From contig NW_027040507.1 of NCBI RefSeq assembly GCF_037179485.1, forward strand, positions 1,424,001 through 1,488,000: 64,000 nucleotides of DNA, given 5' to 3'. The notes below the pieces were generated by a model. It ran no database searches and was not told the origin of the DNA. It saw nothing but the letters and a program-made list of their open reading frames with translations. Of the stretch, positions 33,867-45,701 are shown piece after piece. Numbering within the stretch: position 1 is the first letter of the stretch; each line of letters begins with the position of its first letter. This DNA is from Ochlerotatus camptorhynchus. Its lineage: Eukaryota; Arthropoda; Insecta; Diptera; Culicidae. Both the position numbers and the translations under genes were made by a program.

Positions 33867-35820
33867 ACACACACACACACAATTGGTAGATTTGTTTCTT
33901 ATCGAAAAATATTATACCCATATTTTTTTTATTTTCTCGTTAAGGTGATCAATTCCATGTAAGGGTGGTCAAAAAAATCAATTTTTATCTTTTTTTTTCC
34001 AAAAATGGCATTTTTTTTAAATCATAACTTTTGAACCATTCAACCGATTTGAATGATCAAAATATCAAATAAAAGGTTAATAAAAATACTTCTCAGAAAA
34101 AAATTATATTTTTTTTTTACTATTGGAGTTTTGCATAGAAGAACTTTGATTGTATTTGTTTTTATGGTTTTCATGGTTTGTAGACAATGAGCGTAACAAG
34201 TTTTAATATTTTTTTTTTGAAAATTTAGGCTTTTCTACACAACATATCCGCTCTTCTGGTATGGGTTTATACAGTTTGAGGTAGCAATTTCTGCATATGA
34301 ACTAAGTGCCATCTAATTTCACTTTTTTCTTCGCCGCATAAACTTGAAGAGCTTGGGTAAGATTCCTCTTTAAAGCATTTGAAACCCACAAACAACAACA
34401 AGAACACTTAAAATTCATCGTTCATAAAATATTGGCTGTACAGAATATCTTTCGATTAACAGAGCTTTTGTTTCCTTACTGATTAAATTCACTTCTAAGT
34501 TCATCCTTAAATACACCACCATGCACTATACCTACGAACCAACACCTTACCTACCAAGTTTTCCGTATAATTTTAGCATGTGCTCTGTCTAGGTAGCTAT
34601 TTACTTGTTGAAGTATTCACTTTGAATAAACAAGCCTATAAAAGCAGAAGCAGAAAATTGATATGGATTATGTGACTTTGTCAGCTATGTACCAATGGAG
34701 ACGCAGGGTATTCGAGTGAAGAGCAAAATGTCTAAACATGATAATTTAAAAAAAATCGTAACTCAAAAATGAAGAAAAATAAATCGCTGATTTTTTGATA
34801 TGCTGTGTATAAAAGCCTAAATTAAAAAAAAAAAATATAAAAACGTGTAGTGCCCATTGTCTACAAACCATGAAAACCATAAAAATCAAATACAATCAAA
34901 GTTCTTCTATACAAAATTTTCAATTTTCAAAGTATTTTTAATAGCCTTTCATTTGATATTTAGATCATTCAAATCGGTTTTATGATTTAAAAAAAATATG
35001 CCATTTTTGGAAAAAAAAATAAATAGATAAAAATCGATTTTTTGGACCACCCTAACATGGAAATAGTCACCCTAACATGGAAATGGTCACCCTATTTTTT
35101 TCCCTCTGTTCGGGACATAACACCACTGCGACCAGTAAGTTGATCTATTGTAGTATATCCCGTGTCCTTAGTTTAGTGCATGTCGTTTTACTCCATCACT
35201 ATTGAGAAATGATGCAGTATTCGGTTTTGATACAGTTGTCATTCTTGCCTTCATCGCACGGAATCGATTCTAACTGAAAGGTTCCGCTATTTATACCCTT
35301 CAGAGTGTTGAAACACCCTCCAAAGGCGCGCCCCTTTGTCAGTCAAAATTGGATTCCTTAACAACAAAAACAAGCTATGAAACCGATAATGACCATGCAT
35401 CAGAACCCTAGCCTTAACCACTTCAAACTAGGGAACAACGAATAGAAGATTAGGAATCACATACATAGGTGAATACTAACTTACTCATTTTTTCCTTGTT
35501 TCAAGATCATCCTCGGTCCAGGCAACCCGAGGACTTATCACTATCAACAAGGCATAAAAAGTAACAAGGACTAAGATATGTTCCTTTGATTACTGAAAAA
35601 AACCTGTTCCCCTAGTTTGAAGAAGTCAGGACTAGGAATCGGTGGTAGATCTTACATCCCGTAACGTACCACGAAAAGGTGATCTACCCACGTTACGGGG
35701 CATGGTCACCCTAATGAGAAAATAAAAAATACGGGTCTAATATTTTTCAATAAGGAACAAAACTACCAATTGTTACAAAATTCGGAGAACCATTATATCG
35801 TTTTGCTATGGAATGGCTGC
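33867..35820. mobile_element. Large foldback element
   Basis: Nested inverted arms. The outer pair is 'aattggtagatttg' (33881) with 'aactaccaatt' (35761) plus the surrounding 'aaaatatta' block. The inner pair runs from about 33960-34270 to 34800-35110 ('catttttggaaaaaaaa' against 'ccaaaaatggcattttt', 'ttgtagacaatg' against 'cattgtctaca'). The right end 'ctatggaatggctg' recurs, inverted, at 50950-50970. The left end has been replaced or obscured by a CA microsatellite at 33866-33880. No transposase. Confidence 0.65.
35103..35700. other. Segment inserted in the right arm of the foldback
   Basis: It interrupts the arm between 'ggtcaccctat' (about 35095) and 'catggtcaccctaatg' (about 35701). It contains a small inverted pair, 'cccgtaacgt'/'acgttacgggg' near 35657-35700, and no gene. 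The neighbouring 'catggaaa.ggtcaccctaa' unit is tandemly duplicated at 35055-35095. Confidence 0.4.
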
Positions 35821-36283
35821 ATATGCATATTGCCTAATCACTAGGCGCAGGTGAATTCAACGCTTCTTATATGGAACGATCGTTTGACCGTTTCAATCGG
35901 CTTCTGAAGACATCAGCGATGGTGCTCAGCATTTGAGATCCAGTTGTGAAGCCACCAGGCAGATAGTGATTGAAAAAGACCTGCATCTTTGGAGTGTTCT
36001 TTACTGATACGCACGTTTGGAATGGATTTTTTTTTTTTCATTTGCCATATATTCATTATTCTGCTCCATCTGCCCAAATAAAATTCATCACAAACATCGA
36101 ACCTAATTCTAAACATTCCACTTCTGAAAAACCAACCACATTGGTTATTTTTAACACCCTCTTGCTAAACGACTTCATTTCATACGAAGCAATCTCTTAG
36201 TACTTCATTTGGAAATTAAACCTCTCACACATCGTGCTTGTACGGTCGTTCTGTATTTGGTCTTGCAAGATCCATACCCGTTA
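35821..36283. other. Unassigned spacer
   Basis: No gene or repeat is recognised between the foldback and the next MITE. Confidence 0.4.
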
Positions 36284-36658
36284 GACTGATGCAAAATTTG
36301 AAATTTTTGCTCCACAGTGCTCAAACGGCTTCTATTCGGGTCCTCATTAAGCTCGCGAAACTTGAACTCCCTCTGTGAAAAACTGACTTGACACAACCAT
36401 TTTGAAGTTTATATGGGAATTACTATAGTTAAATCAAAATATTTGTTCATATCTATCTAACATTTCACCATGTCCTTCTACTTGAGAAAATGATGCTTGT
36501 GCTCATTGAAAATTTTCTCAGCTACAACTTTGTTCAAGTTCATTGTTCGATAAAATTTAAGGAATAAAAGCTATAATTGGTTCAAGTTGGTGGTGTCTTA
36601 TTATTATGCTCAAGAAACTGCACAGTTGGGAACATTGCTCAAGTAATCATTTAATTAT

Positions 36659-36743
36659 GGGCCCATTTTGCAATATAAGGTTAATATAGAGCTTTCAAGT
36701 TTTATAGCAGCTGTATATCAGCTATATATTGCAAAAAGGGCCC
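36659..36743. mobile_element. 85-bp micro-MITE, GGGCCC ends
   Basis: Ends 'gggcccattttgcaatata' and its near-perfect complement. Flanked by TTAT at 36655-36658 and 36744-36747. Absent from the equivalent position in the 14.6-kb family member. Confidence 0.8.
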
Positions 36744-36865
36744 TTATCGGTGCTTGTGTGTTACATGGGTGGTGTTTGATGCCACCGTGGAATAGAGCTA
36801 AAAAATCATGGCTACTATGTCACAATACAGTGTTGACCGCAAAACCACTGCTTGATCATGTCATA

Positions 36866-37314
36866 CCCGAGCAGAAACCGATAGCTAATCGATATAAAAT
36901 GAATATCTTAATGTGGTATGATACCAGATTTTTGTATGCTTGTGGTATAAAACCTTGTTTTGATATTATTCAGTTATCGAAATATTTTGTAAAAATTCAA
37001 ATGAATACCAAAACAACAGAATGTGATCTTTCAGATTTTAAACAACAACACCTAAAAAAATTATTGAATTGGTGTTAGAAAACCTTCAAAAAAACAAACT
37101 ATAGTATTCTGGCATCCAAAAATGCGTCTGTTATCCGTTTTGTTATTGTAATAACTAAATTATTTATTAGTTCGTTATTCGTGGAATATTTTTGGGATAC
37201 TATTTTTGGTATTTTACCTCTTATGTCAGTCTTAATAATACCATATTGAGGTTGCCAGTAATGCAATTTTCATATCTGAATTTGGTATTAAGAAGTTATG
37301 TTTTCCTGCTCGGG
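36866..37314. mobile_element. 449-bp MITE, CCCGAGCAG ends
   Basis: Starts 'cccgagcagaaa' and ends with the related complement 'tttcctgctcggg'. Flanked by ATA at 36863-36865 and 37315-37317. Absent from the 14.6-kb family member, where 'gatcatgcc' runs straight into 'ataagattatcaa'. A plus-strand frame through it has no domain. Confidence 0.75.
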
Positions 37315-37543
37315 ATAACGTTATCAATCTCTTAAATATTTAATAACTATTTAATTTGACGTTTGTCTGAAATACGGTCTTCCGCAAACTTGTAGCTGAA
37401 AAAGTTTCCGATAAGAGTAGCTATAGATATTTTCATCAGTACACTATGGAAAAAGAAAATTAATTAAAAGTATGGTTCTCCCATAGTAATTTCCATACAA
37501 ACTGCAAATGGTTTGTGCCCAATCAGTTTCTTGCATCACTCTA

Positions 37544-39841
37544 ATGCCCATATTCAACAGCAGTGGGAAATGTTGCCGGATGCCACCCATCGAGAGCAGC
37601 ACATACACACTCCAACGAACATCCATAGAATACGTCCAACCCAAAAATTCAATGCTTCATTTGAAGCACCTCCCCCCCCCCCCCTGTCACCGTTCCCATC
37701 GGAAGAATTTAATATACAAAACAAACACTCCATGAGTTTCCATCTCCCTTGAGCAGTTGTAGAGCCTCGTTGGTGGTGGCATGTTAATATTCTCAAAATT
37801 AATGTAGCATTTCGTTTGGGTTCAGAAATTTACCAGTTGGTGTGCTGCTCCGACGGCAAAGGAAGACCATCCCTGGTGGCGATGCCTCAGAATGACATCC
37901 TCCAACGTGTGTGTTTTGTTGGGAAAATATTTGCCCGAACGGAAGAGGTCCCACAACCGGGTATCGAAGAATCGGAAAAACCGTAGTGTGTGTGTGTGTG
38001 GGCCAAAGTGTTATTGATTTTGTTCACGGTTCGGAACGACCTCTCGATTAGGTGGGTGTTTCACGGCAAAGGTCGAGGTGAATTGTCCTGAGCTGTGTGC
38101 AAACGAACTCGTGGAAGGATCGCTTCGAAAAATAGAAACACTCCGATGATGTGCTGTAAAGTTCCGCGATTCTATCTTCGAAGAAAATGGAATCGATTCA
38201 CGAGGCCTCTTCGCTCAAATGAGCCCATCCATTAGGATTTACTTCTTTCGCCGAATGCAGGATCGGAGAGGAATTGAAAAACTCGTTCGGAAACAGTTTC
38301 TCAGGGTGAGATTGTATCGGCGCATCTGAAAAGAAGGAGCTAGCAAAAAAAAAATATCATAAGCCTGAGCGGACGTGGGAGTATTTCGTCCTAGAGTGAT
38401 TGGTATTATATCAGTGAATTATCGAGGTTCAATCTCCTGCTACGGAGAAAGTTGCTTTTATATTAACGCTGAAATTAAGGTAACGAGTCAAAGTCGATTA
38501 CTGACGCTTTTATCTTTGCCGCACAATCAACTGCTAATGCATCCAACAAGAACGGGGGTTACTCTCCCAAGGCAAAAGGATATCCTTCCAAGATAAACCG
38601 CTTAACGAGGAAATAATTCCGGCAATTTACCAATACCGTAGCTGTGCGGTTTGGTGGGTTGAGAATTACATGGATCATGAGGGCAGAATTTGGTTGCAAA
38701 CAATTGAAGTTATAATCGGCTTTTTCACTTGATGTGTTTACAATGATTATAGAATCTAAAACTGTGACGATGGACAGGATATTCTTGAACATTTTTGTTT
38801 ACTGTCGATGAACATCTGTGTTATGAAGGTTAGTATAATGCGGAAAAATTCCCAGTCCAGCCAAAACTCTATCATGACTGCACTCGATGGAATGTGTAAG
38901 TTTTGGCCACCCTCTTTTTCTCTCAAGACCATGTGTTTCTTCTTTCTGATCCAAATTCAATTACGGAGGTGCAAGTTTTGCACAAACAAAAAGCTTTGGT
39001 CCTTGCCGAATTCAAACTAGAGCTTTGTCCGGTGCGAGTTCTTTGTTTTCATATCCAGCTGATCGCAAGCTGGTCCATAGATGGGGATGGAGATGTTTGA
39101 TAATAGCAAATACCATTGCTGTACGAAAACAATCCCTCTGGAATAAGAACTCGGACGGAAACAACAAACATCCTGTAGGTAGGTACGAGCCATCTGCTGT
39201 CCTCTGCTGATATAGTGCTTTGTTCCTAAATCTTGCAAATGGAACTGCATTTAAATCTGACCATAGTCTGAGGCTTACAAACATCCGGAAATGGAAACCA
39301 CAACACACATCCATTTCTGGAGCAACTTACCCTTACATATTTACACTTGGTATCCTTGAAGCGGAAACTTAGGCCAAAAACAAAGCGGTAATGAACCACC
39401 TGGGTCTCATATGGAGCAGACTGAAGGAATGAAGTCTAGCAGCAATAACACTTTGTTTGAACAAACAGGTGTCGGTGAGTGTGGATGGGTAACCAGGGAG
39501 TGGAATCTCTAACAGGAACCGAAAAGGACTACACAGTAAAGAAAATAAATTGGATATCCCATCAAAGCGGATGTACTTCAATCGTGTCGAATATGCGGTG
39601 TGATATTTCGTGCCAAAAAGGCAAAATTATCATTAATACAGTACATGAACTGACATAACGCTTTTACTGCATTTGTTTTTTTTTTGTGGCCATAAATATT
39701 ACGTGTGATTTTCGACATGTATATGGAACGCTGTAATTTTGATTCGACAGAGTAGAAGTTGGAAGATGCATATGATGAAATTAGAGAATGATCAGAAAGA
39801 TTTGAAAATGGGTTACCGTTTACTAACAAAGAGATAGGAAG
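37544..39841. other. Mostly unique sequence, no gene recognised
   Basis: Higher complexity than its neighbours. It contains a C homopolymer (about 37672-37684) and a GT microsatellite (about 37987-38000). Overlapping short frames on both strands near 39010-39310 show no domain. It may be intronic or intergenic host sequence. Confidence 0.35.
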
Positions 39842-39856
39842 TATATTTGGTATTTC

Positions 39857-40123
39857 TTTTTTCCTTGATTTGTTTTCCGTCGATCTTGTTTTCCGTGCTG
39901 AGCATCAATGCTTCCGACACCAGGGAGGCAACTCCCACACCTGGACCCTACTTATCAACCTATCGACTCATGAACCGGGGACCAACGGCTTTACTTCCCT
40001 TCCGAAGGAAGGCGTGATCAGAGATTTTATGCCTTAGAACATCCCGGTGGCGCCGACTGGGATTGAACCCAGGCCTGCTGGGTTGAGAGGTAATCGCGCT
40101 TACCACTTCACCACAGGCGCCGC
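39857..40123 (-). mobile_element. tRNA-derived SINE (GGCGCC family), full length
   Basis: Same order as the copy at 12356-12629. Target duplications 'tatatttggtatttc' (15 bp) lie at 39842-39856 and 40124-40138. The tRNA-like head lies at the right end. Confidence 0.92.
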
Positions 40124-40218
40124 TATATTTGGTATTTCGATAACGTTTATTTACTTCCGCTTGAACAAGTATTTTGATACATTCGTTACACGCCTATTTT
40201 TTATTACTTACTTTATTA

Positions 40219-40870
40219 CTTTGCTGGTTTTGCCGAGCTGGAAGTTCAGCAATCCATCCAGCAAAACACTGTTTGCTGGACGATCAGCAATTAAGCCCAA
40301 AGTCAAACTGACAGCAGTTTGCTGTAAAACCAGAAATGTATGCTGATTATCCAGCATAGCGTAATGCCAATAGTTTTGCTAGAAGAACAGTAATTCTCAA
40401 TCGTTTAAATTGTTTATAAAATTCTTGATAGAATTTTTACTGAAAAAACCCTTAAGTACACTGGCTTACTGTATTATAATCGTACAAAACTTTATTTTCT
40501 CATATGAAGAGACAATTTTTAACAAACGTTAAAAAAAAACTGGGCCTATTTTGAGCACATTCCATTGGCCATTACATAGTTTTATTCAGACGAAAAGGCT
40601 ATAAATAAAGAGAAAATAACATTTTAAACCTAGTCAACTTAAATTTAAAATACTAACTCCATGATTAAAATACCATTAATGTAATTAGTGGGATGATTCA
40701 AAAGTCGTACCCTTCTTGACTCGGAAATTTAAAAAAATAAACTACAGGAAAGTGAACGATGGCCCGGTCGACTTTGACGTTTCAAACAGATTACTGTAAA
40801 ATCCAGCATTTTTTATGGATTGCTGGTTGTTCAGAAAGAAATGATTTTGCTGGAACTCAATTCAAATTTT
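40219..40870. repeat. Possible MITE rich in CAGCAA/TTGCTG
   Basis: Clusters of 'cagcaatcc', 'ccagcaaaa' and 'tttgctgga' near 40240-40360 pair loosely with 'ggattgctgg' and 'ttttgctggaa' near 40780-40860. The ends are not resolved and no target duplication was found. Confidence 0.35.
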
Positions 40871-41284
40871 TTGTGTGTAAGTTTTCATCCGGGTATGTTT
40901 TTCAGGAAAAAAAATAGAGACGGATGCAATGTGATGCGTCTTCAAATGAAATTTTCCAACTGAACTGATGATAAGGCAAACAGAAGTGCCAACTTCATGA
41001 AATAAGAGAGGGGGAGGCAAGACAAGGGCGTAGTCTGGTTTCGAAACAGAGAGGAGCCGAATATGTTTTGAAGATGGAGAATAAGGTCAGATACCAACAG
41101 GCTGAGAGCCATTAGGCAGTATGTTATTAGATCGAAGGGGTCACTAAATGAAATGAGCAATTTAATTGAATTTTGAAACACATGGTGACTAGCACATTCC
41201 GACTTGCTATTATCCAGTTTTTCTCATTTTTCACGAATTTCAGAAGACTTTAAATTAAGCATCAACCAACACAGTAAAAAAATA

Positions 41285-41515
41285 ATTTTAATATCACATT
41301 AAGATCGAAGAAAAAAAGGCCGAATGGGAAAATTGTCAAAGGAACAAAAGGTTGAATGGACAAAAGATAAAAGGGAAAAAGGTCTAATGGAAAAAAAGGT
41401 TGAATTAAGGTTAGAGCGACAAAAGGTCGATTTGTACTTTGAAGGACAAAAGGTTGAAGAGACAACAGGTCAAATTGAACCTAAATGGACATAAGGTCGA
41501 AATGGATCGACTGGT
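41285..41515. repeat. Degenerate minisatellite block, left orientation
   Basis: Irregular repetition of short phrases such as 'ggacaaaaggt', 'cgaatgg' and 'gaaaaaggtc' with a period of roughly 10-17 bp. Inverted relative to 42560-42755. Confidence 0.8.
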
Positions 41516-41636
41516 CAATGTTTTGGAGGATAAAATGGGTGGCTATCTTTCAAATATTTCTCTTCTTTAAATCATGATAGGATCTTTGGAAAATTAAGAT
41601 GACAATTTAAGCGAATAATAAAGGCCTATCTCACCG

Positions 41637-41690
41637 GCGCCGGTGATTTAGTGATAAAAGTGACTGTACCCTGTAAATCATGAGCAGTTC
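41637..41690 (+). mobile_element. Short SINE-head-like fragment
   Basis: 'ccggcgccggtgatttagtgataa' is approximated here; the part from 'ggcgccggtg' to 'gtgactgtacc' resembles the 5' head of the GGCGCC SINE, but it lacks the B box and body. It may be coincidental. Confidence 0.25.
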
Positions 41691-41819
41691 TTTGGGATTA
41701 TTATATTTTTTTTAATGATATTTTAAATAATGAGTGAAAATGTTCTCTGCCAAGTTTAATGTTGGTTTTTTTTTATCTTTTATTAGCTTTTGACACTTTG
41801 TTCATTTTCCTTTTGTCTT

Positions 41820-41945
41820 TCAAAATTCAATTTGTCCATTCAACCTTATGGAGCTGCGATCCAGTCGAAGTTCAATTCGACATTTTTTCCATTCGACAAT
41901 TTTTCCATTCGACAATTTTTCCATTCGACGATTTGTCCCTCTAAT
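41820..41945. repeat. Degenerate minisatellite block, right orientation
   Basis: Contains three near-identical copies of 'ttttttccattcgacaa'-type units at about 41883-41935 and flanking variants 'tttgtccattcaacc'. Same family as the blocks at 41285 and 42560. Confidence 0.8.
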
Positions 41946-41979
41946 TTCAATTTGACCTTAAGTCACTCAAAGTTCATAG

Positions 41980-42297
41980 CGAGGGGCACGCACTACTAGT
42001 TATAAGTGCGTGGTATTTAAAATATATCTTAGTAATGTCAATACTTAAGGATAATAATAATTTTATTTTTAATACTTTTAAGGGAATTGAAAGTAATCAA
42101 CATATAATTATTGATAAATAATGTAATGGCAAATAAATTAAATGTATTTAAAATAATTTAAGTATCAAATTTTGAAAATATTTAAAGTATTTAATGAAAT
42201 TTACAGTGTATTTGAAGTAATGAAAGCAGTAATGACAAGATTTTTAATATTTGGTCAACAGGCTGCGTAGAATTGAAAGACTAGTGCGTGCCCCTCG
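41980..42297. mobile_element. hAT-like MITE with 8-bp target duplication
   Basis: 318 bp. The 16-bp terminal inverted repeats 'cgaggggcacgcacta' are perfect. The 8-bp duplications 'gttcatag' lie at 41972-41979 and 42298-42305. An 8-bp duplication with short repeats is typical of hAT-derived elements. The interior is AT-rich and non-coding. Confidence 0.9.
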
Positions 42298-42559
42298 GTT
42301 CATAGTCACACAGTTCCAAAAAGTAGTGTAAATTTCTGTTCAATATGATGCACATAAATGGAGCGTCATATATCATATAAGTTTACATTATATATCATGT
42401 AAAGTTCTGACACATTTCATGTAATGTAAAAATATTGTATACAAAAGCCCATATTTGTAAACAACATTGTTTACAAGTTGCTCGGTTGCGTGAAATAAAA
42501 TTTAAGTTTACGTGAATGAATGTTTACATCACAATTAAATTTCAGAATTTTTATCTGTG

Positions 42560-42755
42560 CAATTCGTCTTTTGTCCCTCTTAGTTTAATTCTACCTTTTG
42601 TTCATTCGACCTTTTGTTCCTTCGATCTTTTGTCCATTTGTACTTTTGTCCCTTCGACCATTTATCCATTTGACCTTTTGTCCTCTGACCTTTTGTCTCT
42701 TCCTCCTTTTGTTCTTGGACCTTTAGTTATTTTACCTTTTGTCTTTCGATCTTTT
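42560..42755. repeat. Degenerate minisatellite block, right orientation
   Basis: About fifteen imperfect units of the type 'ccttttgtccattcga'. It is the inverted counterpart of 41285-41515. Confidence 0.85.
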
Positions 42756-43261
42756 CTCATAGATTCATGTTAACTACCTTGAAATTTCGCACAGAACTCT
42801 TTACATGATTTTTTTTATGTTCTCCTCATTTGTTTTAATAATTTCCCTTCACGTAAGTCTATTCAGAAGTCCCCTAAAATAAATTTGAAGTTCTCTCCGG
42901 AATTCTCTTGACATTTTTTTTCAAATAAAATCATGAAATTCACCCTAAGATTTACTATGGTTCTTAGATGATTCTTTCGAGAATTCACTAACCCTTCCTT
43001 TCATAATTCCATTTACAGATCGCTTGAACCCTCCGCAGAATTTAAGAACAATTAATCTCAGATAAGTCTTCAAAAATGTTGCTCAAAATTATCTTTACTC
43101 TTTACTTCTTGGAATTCTCTTTGAAATTTTACCCTCAAAATTTGATTAATTTGGGTTTCTTCTCAGAATCCCCTTGGATCGCTCTTAAGAATGAATTTGA
43201 AATTACGAAGTCTTTTTTTTACACGCTTACGTCACTTTTTTACGAATTACCTACCTGAGTA
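42756..43261. other. AT-rich spacer
   Basis: No gene recognised. Recurrent 'agaattc'-like and 'ctctttgaaa'-like words suggest an old low-complexity repeat. Confidence 0.35.
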
Positions 43262-43286
43262 GCTGATGGGCGACGACTCGTTGAAT

Positions 43287-44868
43287 TCAAATCTGCGCCG
43301 AACGAAGTAACCGTCTCCATTGGTCTCGGTCCTGAGCCAATCGCTTCCAGTCGCCTTGGACGTTCAAGGACCTAATGTCCTCCTCAACTGCACAAAGCCA
43401 ACGCGTGCGTGGCCTACTCCGAAGCTGACGTCCTCTTCCGGGTTCCCTGCTGAATATTGACTTCGCTTGACGCTCTTCCGGCATTCGTGCCACATGCCCA
43501 GCCCACTGTAGCCTGCCGTGTTTTATAAGCTTCACAATATCCATGCCGTTATATACTTGGTACAACTCGTGATTCATGCGACGCCGCCAGATGCCATTTT
43601 CCAGTTTACCGCCGAGTATTTTTCGCAGCACTTTACGCTCGAAGACACCGAAAGCTCTCCGATCGGCCTCTTTCAATGCCCACGATTCGTGGCCATAAAG
43701 GGCTACCGGCAGAATCAACGTCTTGTACAGCGCGAATTTCGTTTTCGTACGCAAGCTGCGGGACTTCAGCTGGCTACGCAACCCGTAGAAAGCCCTGTTC
43801 GCGGCTGCAATACGCCTTTGCACCTCGCGGGTAACATCATTATCGCACGTCACTAAAGTACCAAGAGAAACAAATTCGTCCACAACTTCAAATTTTTCGC
43901 CATCTAGCACCACTTCACTACCAACACCACTATTGCTCCCACGCTTTCTACCGGCGACCATGTACTTCGTAGAATTTATCGCTCTCTCCCTCTTAAAAGG
44001 CGCGAACGCCTCTTCCACTGCTCTACGGTCGATTCCGATGATGTCGATGTCGTCCGCAAAACCAAGGAGCATGTGCGACTTTGTGATGATGGTACCGTTT
44101 CTCTGCACGCCAGCTCTCCTAATCGCTCCTTCGAGGGCGATGTTGAATAGCAAGTTCGAAAGAGCATCTCCCTGCTTCAACCCATCTAAGGTCACGAACG
44201 AGGCCGAAATCTCGTCTGCAACCCGTACACATGATTTCGAACCATCCAGCGTTGCACGAATCAGCCTAATTAGTTTCGTCTGAATCGTACGTTTTTACTG
44301 AATCGTACGCTGCCTTGAAATCTATGAACAGATGATGAGTCTGCAAGTTGTATTCCCGGAACTTTTCAAGGGTTTAACGCAGGGCAAACATTTGATCCGT
44401 CGTTGATCGACCCTCACGAAAACCAGCCTTGTATTCGCCGACGAAGGATTCCTCAAGCGGTCTCAATCTGTTGAACAGAACCCGTGATAATATTTTGTAC
44501 GCCGAATTCAGAAGCGTGATTCCTCTGTAATTGGAGCACTCCAGTCTGTGTCCCTTTTTGTAGAGGGGACAAACGAGACCATCCAACCAACTAGCGGGCA
44601 ATTCTTCCTCCTCCCATATTTTGAGCAGTATACGGTGAATCATCTGGTGCGGCTGCTCACTTCCGTGTTTGAGAAGTTCGGCCGGGAGCTCGTCCTTCCC
44701 CGCAGCCTTACTGTTTTTCAGCTCTCGTATCGCCTTTTTCACCTCTTCTAGCGTTGGTGGTTCCACAGCTTGACCATCGTCGTCGATGTGTGTTCTGTTT
44801 GTAGATGCTCTCTCGTTCTCTCCGTTCAGCAACGTCTCGAAGTACTCCTTCCACCTGGCAGCCACCAT
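43287..44868 (-). pseudogene. RTE reverse transcriptase
   Basis: From 44868 downward: 'KAAGKDELPAELLKHG', 'SNYRGITLLNSAYKILSRVL' and 'GEYKAGFREGRSTTDQ', then a stop at 44374. The motif A region 'LFIDFKAAYDSV' follows, with about 16 residues missing near 44285, then 'GLKQGDALSNLLFN', the catalytic 'GFADDIDIIG', a thumb, and the tail 'GRLQWAGHVARMPEER' and 'RPRTRWLCAVEEDIRSL'. The last 302 codons are uninterrupted. It would polymerise cDNA in an intact element. Confidence 0.9.
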
Positions 44869-44899
44869 CGTTTAATCTGTCAGCAGATTACCTTCACGG

Positions 44900-45701
44900 T
44901 CATAGCACATGGCGAACTCGTAACGGTCGATAGACGCGCTCGAATTTTCGCGACAACGAGACGATATTAGGACCCCTGAAGGTCCTGACATCTACGACAT
45001 CCGAGAAATGCCGACCATCCACCAACACGTGGTCGATCTGGGAGCATATTTCGCCATTAGGGTGTTTCCAGGTGTGCTTTCGGATATCCTTGCGTGCAAA
45101 GTGGGTGCTACTGATGGCCATATCACGAGCAGCAGCGAAGTTTATCAGCTTCAGGCCATTATCATTCGTTGCAGAGTGAAGGCTCTCTGTTCCAATAATT
45201 GGGCGAAAGAATTCCTCTCTTCCGACCTGCGCGTTTGCACCTCCGATGACAATCTTCACGTCGTGTTTAGGGCACTCATCATAGGTTTTATCCAGCCTTT
45301 CATAAAACGCGTCCTTCACGTCATCGGATTTATCGTTAGTCGGTGCGTAGATGTTGATCAGAAGAATTTGCCTCGAATCCTCAAAACGCAGATGCGCTCG
45401 CTAACCGGTTTCCACCGCATAACCCGCTTCATATGTTACCCAAACACTACGAAACCAACTCCGTGTTCTGCTCTATCGCCACCGCTGTAGTAGATATGGT
45501 ATTTGAACGATGTGTTGTGGCGATAGGATCTACCGCCCTGAATTCACGTTCTCCAGATCTAAGCCACCGTACTTCCTGAATAGCAGCCACACTCACATTC
45601 TCCTTATGCAGTTCACGGGCCAGAAGGCCCACTCGTCCAGGTTCAATTAACGTTCTGACCAGAGATCGAAATTTTCGCCTACTTGAGAAGAGAAACGTCA
45701 T
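44900..45701 (-). pseudogene. RTE AP-like endonuclease
   Basis: Minus-strand pieces: 45701-45447 has 'LARELHKENVSVAAIQEVRW' (the catalytic Glu motif). 45319-44900 has 'IVIGGANAQVGREE', where the usual Asp before the Asn motif is Gly, then 'THFARKDIRKHTWKHPNG' and 'SQIDHVLVDGRHFSDVVDV'. The final motif block is frameshifted near 44960. The lost Asp and the frame breaks rule out activity. Confidence 0.85.

Larger units (their letters stand above)
36284..37541. mobile_element. MITE of the gactgatgcaaa family carrying two smaller MITEs
   Basis: Left end 'gactgatgcaaaattt', right end with 'gcatcactc', flanked by TA at 36282-36283 and 37542-37543. Collinear with 14599-15326 apart from insertions at 36659-36743 and 36866-37314. 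Shared interior landmarks are 'atatgggaattacta', 'ggctactatgtcaca' and 'ttatcaatctctta'. Confidence 0.8.
43262..45701 (-). mobile_element. RTE-clade LINE (JAM1-like), 5'-truncated or decayed
   Basis: The minus strand carries endonuclease then RT in one ORF with no RNase H and only a very short sequence after the stop near 43287, the layout of RTE elements. The 3' edge reads 'gctactcaggtaggta' on the minus strand. The JAM1 family name is from memory of Aedes RTE elements. Stops, a frameshift and an internal deletion show that it is dead. Confidence 0.8.

Noticed and set aside
36668..37078. 136-codon plus-strand frame
   Set aside because: It spans the boundary of two MITEs and is absent from the uninterrupted family member.
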